Assembly: GCA_965662485.1 (NCBI GenBank)
Contig: CBFIIL010000003.1
Location: forward strand, 1 to 64,000
DNA length: 64,000 nt
DNA from: UBA3537 sp965662485
GTDB taxonomy: Bacteria; Bacteroidota; Bacteroidia; Flavobacteriales; Flavobacteriaceae
Direction of reading: 5' to 3'
The notes beneath the pieces are model-generated. The model was given only the letters and a program-made list of their open reading frames with translations, did not search any database and was not told the DNA's origin. Numbering within the stretch: position 1 is the first letter of the stretch; every line of letters begins with the position of its first letter. Shown in pieces: positions 26,701-34,703 of the stretch. A program made the translations under genes and the position numbers.

Positions 26701-28013
26701 TGAAATCAATAGACCGAATCCCAACATCAAAATTACAACGTGCCTCAAAAATTGTTTCAACAGGAGCAAAAGTTGGAGTTAATTATATTAAGTATTACGG
26801 AGAAAGATTGAGTAAATCTGAAGAAATTGCAAAAGACAATTTAAATAAAAATAATGCTGACGATATTTACAGTGGACTAAAACAGCTAAAAGGAAGTGCT
26901 TTAAAAGTTGCACAAATGCTCAGCATGGAAAAAAATATTTTACCACAAGCTTATGTTGAGAAATTCTCTTTGGCTCAATTTTCCGTTCCGCCTCTATCCT
27001 CTCCTCTGGTTGTCAAAACATTCAAAAAATATTTTGGCAAAGCACCTGATGTTATTTTTGATGAATTTGATGCTAATTCTGTTAACGCAGCTAGCATTGG
27101 CCAGGTTCATCGTGCCAAAAAAAATGGAAAAGATTTGGCAGTTAAAATTCAATATCCTGGTGTTGCAGACAGCATAAAATCTGATTTATCCTTGGTAAAG
27201 CCAATTGCAATTAAAATGTTTAACATTAAAGGAAAAGATTCGGACAAATATTTCAAAGAAGTTGAAGATAAATTAACTGAAGAAACCGATTATTCTTTAG
27301 AAATTAAACAAAGTCAAGAAATTGCAAAGGCCTGTGCGCACATTCCTAATATTCTGTTTCCAACATATTACAAAGAATATTCATCAAACAGAATATTGAC
27401 GATGGATTATATGCAGGGTCAACATTTATCGGAGTTTGCGAAACACAACACAGACCAAGAAAATGCGAATAGATTAGGTCAAGCGTTGTGGGATTTTTAT
27501 ATGCATCAAATTCATAACCTTAAAAAGGTACACGCAGACCCGCATCCTGGCAATTTTTTAATTAATGACAACATACAACTAATCGCTCTTGATTTTGGAT
27601 GCATGAAAGTAATTCCAGATGAATTTTATTTACCATACTTTGAATTGGCTAATCCAAATATTATCAATAATCCTCGCTTGTTCTCTGAAAAATTATACGA
27701 ATTAGAAATTCTTACTCCCAATGATACCAAAGACGAAACCACGTTTTTTACAGCGATGTTTCATGAGTTATTAAGTGTATTTACACTTCCATTTCAACAA
27801 GATGGTTTTGATTTTTCAGATCCAGAATTTTTTGGGAAAATTGGCGATTTGGCAGAGCGCTACAGTAAAAATACAGAATTAAGGAAGTTCAATAGCAACA
27901 GAGGATCAAAACATTTTATTTATATGAACAGAACATTTTTTGGATTGTACAATTTAATGTTTGATTTAAAATCCAATGCTGTAAAAATTAATCAATTTCA
28001 ACATTACAAATGA
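26700..28013 (+). CDS. AarF/ABC1/UbiB family atypical kinase
   Basis: 437 residues. The ABC1 features are the KxGQ-like helix region (LKGSALKVAQMLS, about 62-74), the A/Val-Lys segment AVKIQYPGV, and the catalytic HADPHPGNF followed by LIALDFGC. Relatives (UbiB, Coq8, ABC1K) support quinone or isoprenoid lipid metabolism and oxidative-stress tolerance in membranes. This organism appears to use menaquinone, so the substrate is open. It overlaps its neighbours by 1 and 4 bp within island operon 1. Confidence 0.88.
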   Translation: MKSIDRIPTSKLQRASKIVSTGAKVGVNYIKYYGERLSKSEEIAKDNLNKNNADDIYSGLKQLKGSALKVAQMLSMEKNILPQAYVEKFSLAQFSVPPLSSPLVVKTFKKYFGKAPDVIFDEFDANSVNAASIGQVHRAKKNGKDLAVKIQYPGVADSIKSDLSLVKPIAIKMFNIKGKDSDKYFKEVEDKLTEETDYSLEIKQSQEIAKACAHIPNILFPTYYKEYSSNRILTMDYMQGQHLSEFAKHNTDQENANRLGQALWDFYMHQIHNLKKVHADPHPGNFLINDNIQLIALDFGCMKVIPDEFYLPYFELANPNIINNPRLFSEKLYELEILTPNDTKDETTFFTAMFHELLSVFTLPFQQDGFDFSDPEFFGKIGDLAERYSKNTELRKFNSNRGSKHFIYMNRTFFGLYNLMFDLKSNAVKINQFQHYK

Positions 28014-28645
28014 TACACCTAAAACGTCAAGATTTTGAAGAATTAGATAATATATTTAGAATAAATCTGATAAATAGTTGCTCCGGATTTAAATCAGCAA
28101 ACCTTATTGGAACAAAGTCAAATTTAGGAATTCCAAATGTGGCTGTTTTTAGTTCAGTAACTCATTTGGGTTCCAATCCACCTTTACTTGGTGTTATATT
28201 TAGGCCTGTAACTGATGTTCCACGAAATACTTATGAAAACATCAAAGAAACAGGGCAATTTACAATTAATCATATTGACGCTTCTATCATAAAAGACGCT
28301 CATCACACTTCTGCTAAGTACGATAAGGACGTTTCAGAATTTGATATAACTAATCTAGAGGAAGAATATAAAAATGGTTGGCATGCTCCTTTTGTAAAAA
28401 ATGCACCCATTCAAATTGCACTTACCTACTGCGAGGAATACGAAATAAAGGCCAATGGTACTATTCAACTCATAGGAGAAATTAAAGATTTATTTATAAA
28501 ATCTGATCTTCTTGAAAATGATGGTTTTATTAATTTATCTAAAGCTAATATTATAGCGATCAATGGATTAGATGGATATACCGTACCAACACTTAAAGAG
28601 CGAATGAGTTATCAAAGGCCAAAAAAAATAGTAAAAACGAAATAA
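28010..28645 (+). CDS. Flavin reductase family protein (FMN-binding split barrel)
   Basis: 211 residues with the flavin reductase-like domain at about 20-165 (FKSANLIGTKSNLG; NVAVFSSVTHLGSNPPLLG; TGQFTINHI). These proteins use NAD(P)H to reduce free FMN or FAD or bind FMN as cofactor. In a cluster with three FAD-dependent cryptochrome/photolyase proteins, one could picture supply of reduced flavin, but this is inference. It overlaps the AarF gene by 4 bp and is followed 7 bp later by the DUF2256 gene. Confidence 0.88.
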   Translation: MIHLKRQDFEELDNIFRINLINSCSGFKSANLIGTKSNLGIPNVAVFSSVTHLGSNPPLLGVIFRPVTDVPRNTYENIKETGQFTINHIDASIIKDAHHTSAKYDKDVSEFDITNLEEEYKNGWHAPFVKNAPIQIALTYCEEYEIKANGTIQLIGEIKDLFIKSDLLENDGFINLSKANIIAINGLDGYTVPTLKERMSYQRPKKIVKTK

Positions 28646-28652
28646 CAACTGG

Positions 28653-28790
28653 TTGAAAAAATCTGAGTTACCATCAAAAATCTGTGTTGTGTGTCAACGT
28701 CCATTTTCGTGGCGCAAGAAATGGGAACGTGACTGGGAGTTTGTAAAATATTGTAGTAAAAAATGCAGCAACAACAAGACACATCGCTAA
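28653..28790 (+). CDS. DUF2256 family zinc-ribbon protein
   Basis: A 45-residue protein read directly from the sequence, starting at TTG 28653 (no in-frame ATG) and ending CSNNKTHR. Two Cys pairs, C11/C14 (KICVVCQRPF) and C34/C38 (KYCSKKC), form a likely zinc knuckle. The RPFSWRKKWERDWEFVKYCS core is diagnostic of DUF2256. Genes of this family commonly sit next to or fused with cryptochromes, and here it overlaps the cryptochrome start by 28 bp. Function unknown. Confidence 0.87.
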   Translation: MKKSELPSKICVVCQRPFSWRKKWERDWEFVKYCSKKCSNNKTHR

Positions 28791-30070
28791 TTTGGTTTAG
28801 AAATGATTTAAGGACACAAGACAATACTGTTTTGTTGTCGGCTCTATCAACTTCTAAACAGGTTATAGGAGTGTATTTTTTAGAGCCTAATCAGTTTAAA
28901 ATAAATAAATATGGGTTCAAAAAAATGGAGAAGTATAGAGTTAAATTTCTTCTTGAAACTTTAAATTGTCTTCAACAAGAGCTTCACAAATTAAATATCA
29001 CACTTTTAGTGTATCAAGATTCTGCAAAAGAGCAAATGAAGCATATTGTGGAAACTTATAATGTTAGTACTATTTATTTACAAAAGGAATGGACTGATGA
29101 AGAAAATACTTCGTTTAATGATGTAAAGGATAGTCTTAACGAAACAGTTATTTTTCATGACATTTATGATCAATTTTTATTTCATCCAGAGGATGTTCCA
29201 TTTCACTTTAAGGATACGCCAAAGGTATTTACACAGTTCAGAAAAACATTAGAGAAAAAAGCAATAGTTAGAAACTTAATAAAAATTCAGCCACAGAGTG
29301 CAACATACTTGTTGAAAACTACAACTAAAATTCCCACTTTGAGAGACTTAGGCTACGAAGATTTTGAAGTAGACAAACGATCTGTTTTTCCATTTCTTGG
29401 TGGAGAAAATGCAGCATTCCAGCGGTTGGAACATTACTTCTTTGAAACTAAATCACTTGGTGTTTATAAAAAAACAAGAAATGGGCTTTTAGGGCTCAAC
29501 TACAGTTCAAAGTTTTCTCCTTGGCTTGCAAATGGAAGCATCTCAGCGAGACAAATTTATTGGAACGTTAAAGAATTTGAAAGTCAATTTTTCTCTAACC
29601 AGTCGACCTATTGGTTGATATTTGAATTGATTTGGCGTGATTTCTTTAAGTATGTATCCCTTAAGCATGCTAATGAAATTTTCAAAATAGATGGCATTCT
29701 AAAACAACAATATCAATGGTCGGACCATCAAAAATATGTCGATGAATGGATTCATGGCGAAACTTCAGACGATTTTGTAAACGCCAACATGTTAGAACTT
29801 AAAAATACGGGCTGGATGAGCAACCGAGGTCGGCAAAACGTAGCTTCATTTTTTGCGAAAACACAAAAACTAGACTGGCGAATTGGCGCTGCTTATTTTG
29901 AGTCAATGTTAATCGATTATGATGTACATAGCAATTATGGGAATTGGATGTATGTATCAGGGGTTGGAAATGACCCTAGAGATCGTGTCTTTAATGTAAA
30001 ACTTCAAGCCGAACGCTATGATTCAAATAAGAAATATAGGAAACAATGGCTACAATCTAAACTCTTTTAA
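28763..30070 (+). CDS. Cryptochrome, DASH family
   Basis: 435 residues: an N-terminal alpha/beta photolyase domain (about 8-140, TSLIWFRNDLRTQDN) and the FAD-binding helical domain (about 205-430), with SKFSPWLANGSISAR and the DASH-type GWMSNRGRQNVASFF. CRY-DASH proteins repair cyclobutane dimers in single-stranded DNA and may signal; they usually carry FAD plus MTHF. Length is typical and there is no C-terminal extension. The next gene starts immediately after its stop codon. Confidence 0.93.
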   Translation: MQQQQDTSLIWFRNDLRTQDNTVLLSALSTSKQVIGVYFLEPNQFKINKYGFKKMEKYRVKFLLETLNCLQQELHKLNITLLVYQDSAKEQMKHIVETYNVSTIYLQKEWTDEENTSFNDVKDSLNETVIFHDIYDQFLFHPEDVPFHFKDTPKVFTQFRKTLEKKAIVRNLIKIQPQSATYLLKTTTKIPTLRDLGYEDFEVDKRSVFPFLGGENAAFQRLEHYFFETKSLGVYKKTRNGLLGLNYSSKFSPWLANGSISARQIYWNVKEFESQFFSNQSTYWLIFELIWRDFFKYVSLKHANEIFKIDGILKQQYQWSDHQKYVDEWIHGETSDDFVNANMLELKNTGWMSNRGRQNVASFFAKTQKLDWRIGAAYFESMLIDYDVHSNYGNWMYVSGVGNDPRDRVFNVKLQAERYDSNKKYRKQWLQSKLF

Positions 30071-31603
30071 ATGAAAACATTACGACTCATTTTAGGCGAT
30101 CAATTAAATCCACATCACTCTTGGTATAACCACATAGACGACAATGTTTTATACTGTATGTTTGAAATGCGGCAGGAGACTGACTATGTGAGGCATCATA
30201 TTCAAAAAGTAATTGGCTTTTTTTCAGCTATGCGAGAATTTGCCAGCCTGTTGGAGCAAAAGAGTCATAATGTCATTTATTTTAATATTGTAGATGTTGA
30301 AAATCAACATGATTTAGAAAAAAATATAAAACTTTTAATTGAACAAAACGCTGTAGAGAATTTTGAATATCAAGCACCAGATGAGTACCGTTTGGAAGAA
30401 CAATTAAAATCAATATGTAATGATTTGTCAATTAGCAGCTCAAGTTGTGATACAGAGCATTTTTTAACTACAAGAAACGAGCTTACTGATTTTTTTGAAG
30501 GAAAAAAACAACTCCTAATGGAGCGTTTTTATCGTAATATGCGAAAAAAACATCATATTTTAATGGTGGGGGAACAGCCTGAAGGTGGCGTTTGGAATTA
30601 TGACCATAACAACAGAAAAAAATGGAAAGGAAGTCCAGAAATACCTAATTACAAGGCCTTCAAAAACGATGTAAAACAAATTTGCAAGGATATTTCATCG
30701 AGCAAATTAGATACTATTGGGCTTTTTGAAGGCGATTATTTTGAATATCCCATAAACTTAAAACAAGCTCAAGAACAGTTAGCCTACTTTTGCAAATTCC
30801 TGCTCCCTCATTTTGGAGACTATCAAGATGCGCTACACAACGAAGAAGTCTATCTTTTTCACTCGCGTTTGTCTTTTGCGATGAATACAAAAATTATCAG
30901 CTCAAAGGAAATAATTGAGGCTGTTATGACACATTATCGCCAACACATGGATAATATTGATATTGCACAAGTTGAAGGCTTTATTCGTCAAGTTATTGGT
31001 TGGCGGGAGTATATGCGTGGCATGTATTGGAAAGAAATGCCATCTTACAAAACATTAAATGAGTTAGAAAATCATGAGGATATTCCTGAGTTCTTTTGGA
31101 CAGGAAATACTAAAATGAATTGTCTTCAAAAAACTATCAAAAACTCTTTGGAACATGCCTATGCACATCACATCCAGCGATTGATGATTACTGGAAATTA
31201 TTTGTTGCTAACACAAACGCATCCAGATGCTGTAGATGATTGGTATTTGGGAATTTACATAGATGCCATTCAATGGGTGCAATTGCCAAATACACGAGGG
31301 ATGAGTCAGTATGCCGATGGTGGTAAGATAGCGACAAAACCTTATGTTTCATCTGGCAGCTATATCAATAAAATGAGCAACTATTGTAGTTCCTGCCACT
31401 ACAAGGTGAAAGAAAAAATAGGCCCTAATGCATGCCCATTTAATAGTTTGTATTGGAATTTTTTGGATGATAAAAAAACAAAACTCTACAACAATCAACG
31501 CATGCGAATGATGTATTCTGTTTTAAATAAATTTTCAGCAGATGATTTACATGAAATGAAACTTCGTGCAGCTGAAATTATTGCACATCCAGAGCAATTT
31601 TAA
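30071..31603 (+). CDS. Iron-sulfur bacterial cryptochrome/(6-4) photolyase (FeS-BCP, PhrB-like)
   Basis: 510 residues beginning LRLILGDQLNPHHSW, the start typical of the FeS-BCP group. The four [4Fe-4S] ligands are C351, C439, C442 and C455, a spacing that matches Agrobacterium PhrB, and the paired histidines H366/H367 (YAHHIQR) match its (6-4) active site. Members bind FAD, an iron-sulfur cluster and 6,7-dimethyl-8-ribityllumazine as antenna. It is the last gene of island operon 1 and probably repairs (6-4) photoproducts. Confidence 0.93.
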   Translation: MKTLRLILGDQLNPHHSWYNHIDDNVLYCMFEMRQETDYVRHHIQKVIGFFSAMREFASLLEQKSHNVIYFNIVDVENQHDLEKNIKLLIEQNAVENFEYQAPDEYRLEEQLKSICNDLSISSSSCDTEHFLTTRNELTDFFEGKKQLLMERFYRNMRKKHHILMVGEQPEGGVWNYDHNNRKKWKGSPEIPNYKAFKNDVKQICKDISSSKLDTIGLFEGDYFEYPINLKQAQEQLAYFCKFLLPHFGDYQDALHNEEVYLFHSRLSFAMNTKIISSKEIIEAVMTHYRQHMDNIDIAQVEGFIRQVIGWREYMRGMYWKEMPSYKTLNELENHEDIPEFFWTGNTKMNCLQKTIKNSLEHAYAHHIQRLMITGNYLLLTQTHPDAVDDWYLGIYIDAIQWVQLPNTRGMSQYADGGKIATKPYVSSGSYINKMSNYCSSCHYKVKEKIGPNACPFNSLYWNFLDDKKTKLYNNQRMRMMYSVLNKFSADDLHEMKLRAAEIIAHPEQF

Positions 31604-31621
31604 TCTGTTAAAGAAAAACTA

Positions 31622-31678
31622 AAAATGTTAATATTTGTTTAATTGTAACAACTCATTGTGCAACATTGTTTATGTTTG
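31622..31678 (+). promoter_or_regulatory. Operator-like 23-bp element plus -7 promoter of island operon 2
   Basis: The element at 31622-31644 is identical to the one at 25970-25992 except for one base (A for G at position 12). It is followed by TATGTTTG at 31671-31678, again exactly 26 bp downstream. The predicted transcription start is near 31683, about 17 bp before the TTG start of the next gene. Confidence 0.62.
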
Positions 31679-31699
31679 AAATAAACAAATTCGATTACT

Positions 31700-32128
31700 T
31701 TGGTTTTAGATACAACACATTACGATAAAGAACATAAATTACTGATCAATGAATTTGTTGGTGAATCTTACAGCTTCTGGCAAGCCCTCAAGCGTGGAGG
31801 CATTGGCTCAAAACGAATGATTGTAGACAAGCTAAGCCCAAACCTAAACTATATTTCAAATATCACATCCGATATAAATTATGCCAATATTGAGATAAGA
31901 AAAAAAGGAATCTTAATCCATATCACCAAAGGGCTTAAAAACTTTACCTGGGCCATACCATTTTATCAACTAGTTTTTTACAAAACAAACTTTACAAGTA
32001 TTCATGCACAAGGGAAATTTATTCACTTTAGAAATTCAAAAACTTTTAAAGAGAATAAATCTTTTTTTAGAAACTTGATGAATGAAAAGATAAATTTTGA
32101 TCAACAGTACATTTTGCCTCAACTATGA
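31700..32128 (+). CDS. Uncharacterised protein, first gene of island operon 2
   Basis: 142 residues from a TTG start (no ATG upstream in frame; the first internal Met is around residue 35, inside conserved-looking sequence). It is soluble and rich in Lys, Ile and Phe, with no signal peptide and no motif I recognise. The segment NYISNITSDINYANIEIRKK and later ITKGLKNFTWAIPFYQLVFYK suggest a mixed alpha/beta fold, perhaps PH-like. Its stop overlaps the next gene by 4 bp. A function in the light/oxidative island is inferred only from position. Confidence 0.72.
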   Translation: MVLDTTHYDKEHKLLINEFVGESYSFWQALKRGGIGSKRMIVDKLSPNLNYISNITSDINYANIEIRKKGILIHITKGLKNFTWAIPFYQLVFYKTNFTSIHAQGKFIHFRNSKTFKENKSFFRNLMNEKINFDQQYILPQL

Positions 32129-32397
32129 AACTCACAGCTGTTGAAATAGATAGAATAATTGAAATGGCGTGGGAAGACCGCACCACTTTTGATGCAATAA
32201 AATTCCAATTTGGGCTTTCAGAACAACAGGTTATTGAACTGATGCGAAATCAAATGAAACCGAAAAGTTTCAGACATTGGCGCGCTAGAGTTCAAGGACG
32301 AAAAACAAAACATCAAAAATTGCGTGAATTTGAATCTGGTCGATTTAAATGCACTAGACAACGAGCAATTTCCAATAACAAAATTTCAAAACGCTAA
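32125..32397 (+). CDS. TIGR03643/DUF2805 family protein
   Basis: 90 residues. The N-terminal part (AVEIDRIIEMAWEDRTTF) followed by FGLSEQQVIELMRNQM has a helix-turn-helix look, and the C-terminal half is strongly basic (KSFRHWRARVQGRKTKHQK), so nucleic-acid binding is plausible. It matches the TIGR03643 (DUF2805) family, often encoded with photolyase genes in marine bacteria. Function unknown. Confidence 0.82.
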   Translation: MKLTAVEIDRIIEMAWEDRTTFDAIKFQFGLSEQQVIELMRNQMKPKSFRHWRARVQGRKTKHQKLREFESGRFKCTRQRAISNNKISKR

Positions 32398-32405
32398 AAA
32401 TTAAT

Positions 32406-33083
32406 ATGGATATAAAAAAAACAAATCATCTAAATGGAATTTCTCATTACGAAATTGGTGATGATCACCTCTACACTGGACTAGAAACTCCAATAAAAAA
32501 AGATGCTTTTCTGTTAAGTGACGAAGAAAAAAAGAAAAAAATTTCAATCCTTTTTGAGGAGATTATGAATGTTATTGGCTTAGATTTAGAAGATGATTCT
32601 TTGAAAGGAACTCCTGATCGTGTTGCTAAAATGTACATTGATGAAATCTTTTCTGGGTTAAACCCAAAAAATAAGCCTCAGATAGCTTTGTTTGATAACA
32701 AATATCAATACAATCAGATGTTGGTTGAGAAAAATATTACATTCTACTCTAACTGTGAACATCATTTTGTTCCCATAATAGGTAAAGCACATGTTGCTTA
32801 CATTTCTTCTGGGAAAGTCATTGGATTATCTAAGCTAAACAGAATAGTACAATTTTTTGCAAAACGTCCGCAAGTCCAAGAACGCTTAACTAATCAAATT
32901 GGTGAGGAATTGAAAAACATACTGGGAACCAATGATGTTGCAGTTATTATTGACGCCAAGCATCTCTGCGTTTCATCCAGAGGAATAAAAGACGAAACGT
33001 CATCAACAGTCACTGCCTTTTACAGTGGTGCATTTACCAACTCAGCAAAAATTGCAGAGCTCAATAATTATATAAATTCATAA
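32406..33083 (+). CDS. folE: GTP cyclohydrolase I FolE
   Basis: 225-residue enzyme converting GTP to dihydroneopterin triphosphate. The zinc site C117, H120 (YSNCEHHFVP) and C188 (KHLCVSSRG) is intact, and LSKLNRIVQFFAKRPQVQERL is the family signature. The first 40 residues are a charged extension, longer than in short FolE forms. Its place amid photolyase genes suggests pterin supply for MTHF antennae or for another light- or stress-related pterin, rather than routine folate synthesis alone (inference). Confidence 0.95.
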   Translation: MDIKKTNHLNGISHYEIGDDHLYTGLETPIKKDAFLLSDEEKKKKISILFEEIMNVIGLDLEDDSLKGTPDRVAKMYIDEIFSGLNPKNKPQIALFDNKYQYNQMLVEKNITFYSNCEHHFVPIIGKAHVAYISSGKVIGLSKLNRIVQFFAKRPQVQERLTNQIGEELKNILGTNDVAVIIDAKHLCVSSRGIKDETSSTVTAFYSGAFTNSAKIAELNNYINS

Positions 33084-33084
33084 T

Positions 33085-33309
33085 ATGAGTACAGTTCAAA
33101 AAGGAGAAGAATTTTTAAACAAAAGTTTGAAATTTAAAAATACAAGCGAAAGAATTGAAGCCTCAAGAGAAGTAAAGGCTTTAATTCTAGGGATTAATGA
33201 AATTTACAAATCAAACAAGGATCCAAAATTGATGGATTTGATGAAAGACTTAACCCTAGTTAAACAAAAAATTGAAAAACGCTTAAAAGGAAGGCCTTTA
33301 ACATCATGA
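33085..33309 (+). CDS. Small uncharacterised helical protein
   Basis: 74 residues, wholly soluble and highly charged, beginning MSTVQKGEEFL and predicted as two or three amphipathic helices (FLNKSLKFKNTSERIEAS; REVKALILGINEIYKS; LMDLMKDLTLVKQKIEKRL). No motif recognised. It starts 1 bp after folE and overlaps the SDR gene by 4 bp (ATGA), so it is a real member of the operon. It could be a small adaptor or regulator. Confidence 0.75.
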   Translation: MSTVQKGEEFLNKSLKFKNTSERIEASREVKALILGINEIYKSNKDPKLMDLMKDLTLVKQKIEKRLKGRPLTS

Positions 33310-33989
33310 AAACAATCATTATTGTCGGTGGAAGTCGAGGGATTGGTAGAGCAACTATTGAAGCGCTTTTGCCTAATTATAAGTTAATTAACATCAGTAG
33401 AAACGCACCAGATTTTGAACATGCAAATTTAACACATTACAACTGTGATGTGATTTCAGACGATCTGCCAAATATTGAGAGTGCTGATGGTCTTATATAT
33501 TGCCCTGGGAGCATAAACTTAAAGCCGTTCAAAAGATTAAGTTTAGAAGATTTTAGAAACGACTTTGAGATTAATGTTATTGGTGCAATAAAAAGTATTC
33601 AGGCCTATTCTCCTGCTCTTATAAAATCTGAATCTGGTTCAATTGTGCTTTTTAGTACAGTAGCGACTGCAATGGGCATGCCTTTTCATGCAAGCGTTTC
33701 TACTGCAAAATCTGCTGTGGAAGGGCTTATGAAGTCTATTGCAGCAGACCTTGCTCCAAAAGTAAGGGTTAATGCTATTGCGCCAACAATCACACAAACA
33801 GATTTGGCTGCAAAATTGCTACGCAATGAACGTATGGTAGAAAATACAATACAAAGACATCCCTTAAAAAAATTCTTGGAACCCGGCGAAGTTGCATCAA
33901 TGGTTGAGTATTTAATTTCAGATGTATCAAAATCAATTTCAGGCCAAGTTTTTAAATTGGATTGTGGAATTGTATCCTTAAAAATTTAG
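33306..33989 (+). CDS. SDR family protein lacking the catalytic tyrosine
   Basis: 227 residues with a Rossmann fold. The cofactor loop GGSRGIG (8-14), Asn90 and Ser117 (LFSTVAT) are present, but in the YxxxK motif the Lys is K135 (STAKSAVEG) while position 131 is Val instead of Tyr. The C-terminal region is that of classical SDRs (APTITQTDL; PGEVASMVEYLISD; SGQVFKLDCG). It is either an oxidoreductase with a substituted acid/base or a non-catalytic NAD(P)-binding protein. Related Tyr-less SDRs occur in cyanobacteria and marine bacteria near photolyase genes. Confidence 0.88.
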   Translation: MKTIIIVGGSRGIGRATIEALLPNYKLINISRNAPDFEHANLTHYNCDVISDDLPNIESADGLIYCPGSINLKPFKRLSLEDFRNDFEINVIGAIKSIQAYSPALIKSESGSIVLFSTVATAMGMPFHASVSTAKSAVEGLMKSIAADLAPKVRVNAIAPTITQTDLAAKLLRNERMVENTIQRHPLKKFLEPGEVASMVEYLISDVSKSISGQVFKLDCGIVSLKI

Positions 33990-33990
33990 T

Positions 33991-34533
33991 ATGAAGATTA
34001 TAAAGCTATTAACAATTTTTTTATTCAGTATAAATCTAGCGAAAGCGCAATACAACAAAAAAATGAGTATTTACGATATTAATATTAATGCCTTAGATGG
34101 TACACAGGTAGACTTAAAAACATTTCAAGGAAAACATATTTTGTTTGTAAATGTTGCGTCTGAATGTGGTTTTACAAATCAATACGAAGGACTTCAAAAA
34201 CTATATGATACCTATAAAGATGATTTGATGGTTATTGGTGTTCCTTGTAATCAATTTGGACAACAAGAACCTGGAAATTCAGAACAAATTCAATCGTTTT
34301 GTCAAAAAAATTATGGGGTCACTTTCTTGATGACTGAAAAAGTAAATGTAAAAGGAAAAGATAAGCATCCATTGTACGAATGGCTTACAAACAAAGACTT
34401 AAATGGAAAGAACAGTACCACAGTAAAATGGAATTTCCAAAAGTATGTTATTGGTCGAAACGGTGAATACATTGATTATTTTTATTCGATGACAAAACCA
34501 ATGAGTAGTAAGATCACAAAATTAATTCAATAA
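33991..34533 (+). CDS. Glutathione peroxidase-type thiol peroxidase, exported
   Basis: 180 residues with an N-terminal signal peptide (MKIIKLLTIFLFSINLAKAQ) placing it in the periplasm. The peroxidatic residue is Cys59 (NVASECGFTNQYEG), a cysteine homologue rather than selenocysteine. The supporting Gln (CNQFGQQEPG) and Trp (VKWNFQKYVI) are present. Such enzymes generally use thioredoxin and reduce lipid or hydrogen peroxides, fitting an oxidative-damage operon. It begins 1 bp after the SDR stop. Confidence 0.93.
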   Translation: MKIIKLLTIFLFSINLAKAQYNKKMSIYDININALDGTQVDLKTFQGKHILFVNVASECGFTNQYEGLQKLYDTYKDDLMVIGVPCNQFGQQEPGNSEQIQSFCQKNYGVTFLMTEKVNVKGKDKHPLYEWLTNKDLNGKNSTTVKWNFQKYVIGRNGEYIDYFYSMTKPMSSKITKLIQ

Positions 34534-34535
34534 AA

Positions 34536-34703
34536 ATGTTTGGATTATTTAAAAGAAAAACTGAAACTGAAAAACTGCAAATTCGCTACAAAAAATTAAT
34601 GGCAGAATGGCATAACCTATCATCAATAGACCGTGCAGCTAGTGATGAAAAATATGCTGAGGCACAGGAGGTTTTAACTCAAATTGAAAAATTAGAACAA
34701 TAA
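34536..34703 (+). CDS. Lacal_2735 family small protein
   Basis: A 55-residue protein read directly from the sequence: starts MFGLFKRKTETEKL and ends LTQIEKLEQ. A short amphipathic N-terminus is followed by charged helices (YKKLMAEWHNLS; SDEKYAEAQEVL). It fits the Lacal_2735 family of small flavobacterial proteins of unknown function. It starts 2 bp after the peroxidase stop, and its TAA overlaps the tspO ATG by one base. Confidence 0.87.
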   Translation: MFGLFKRKTETEKLQIRYKKLMAEWHNLSSIDRAASDEKYAEAQEVLTQIEKLEQ

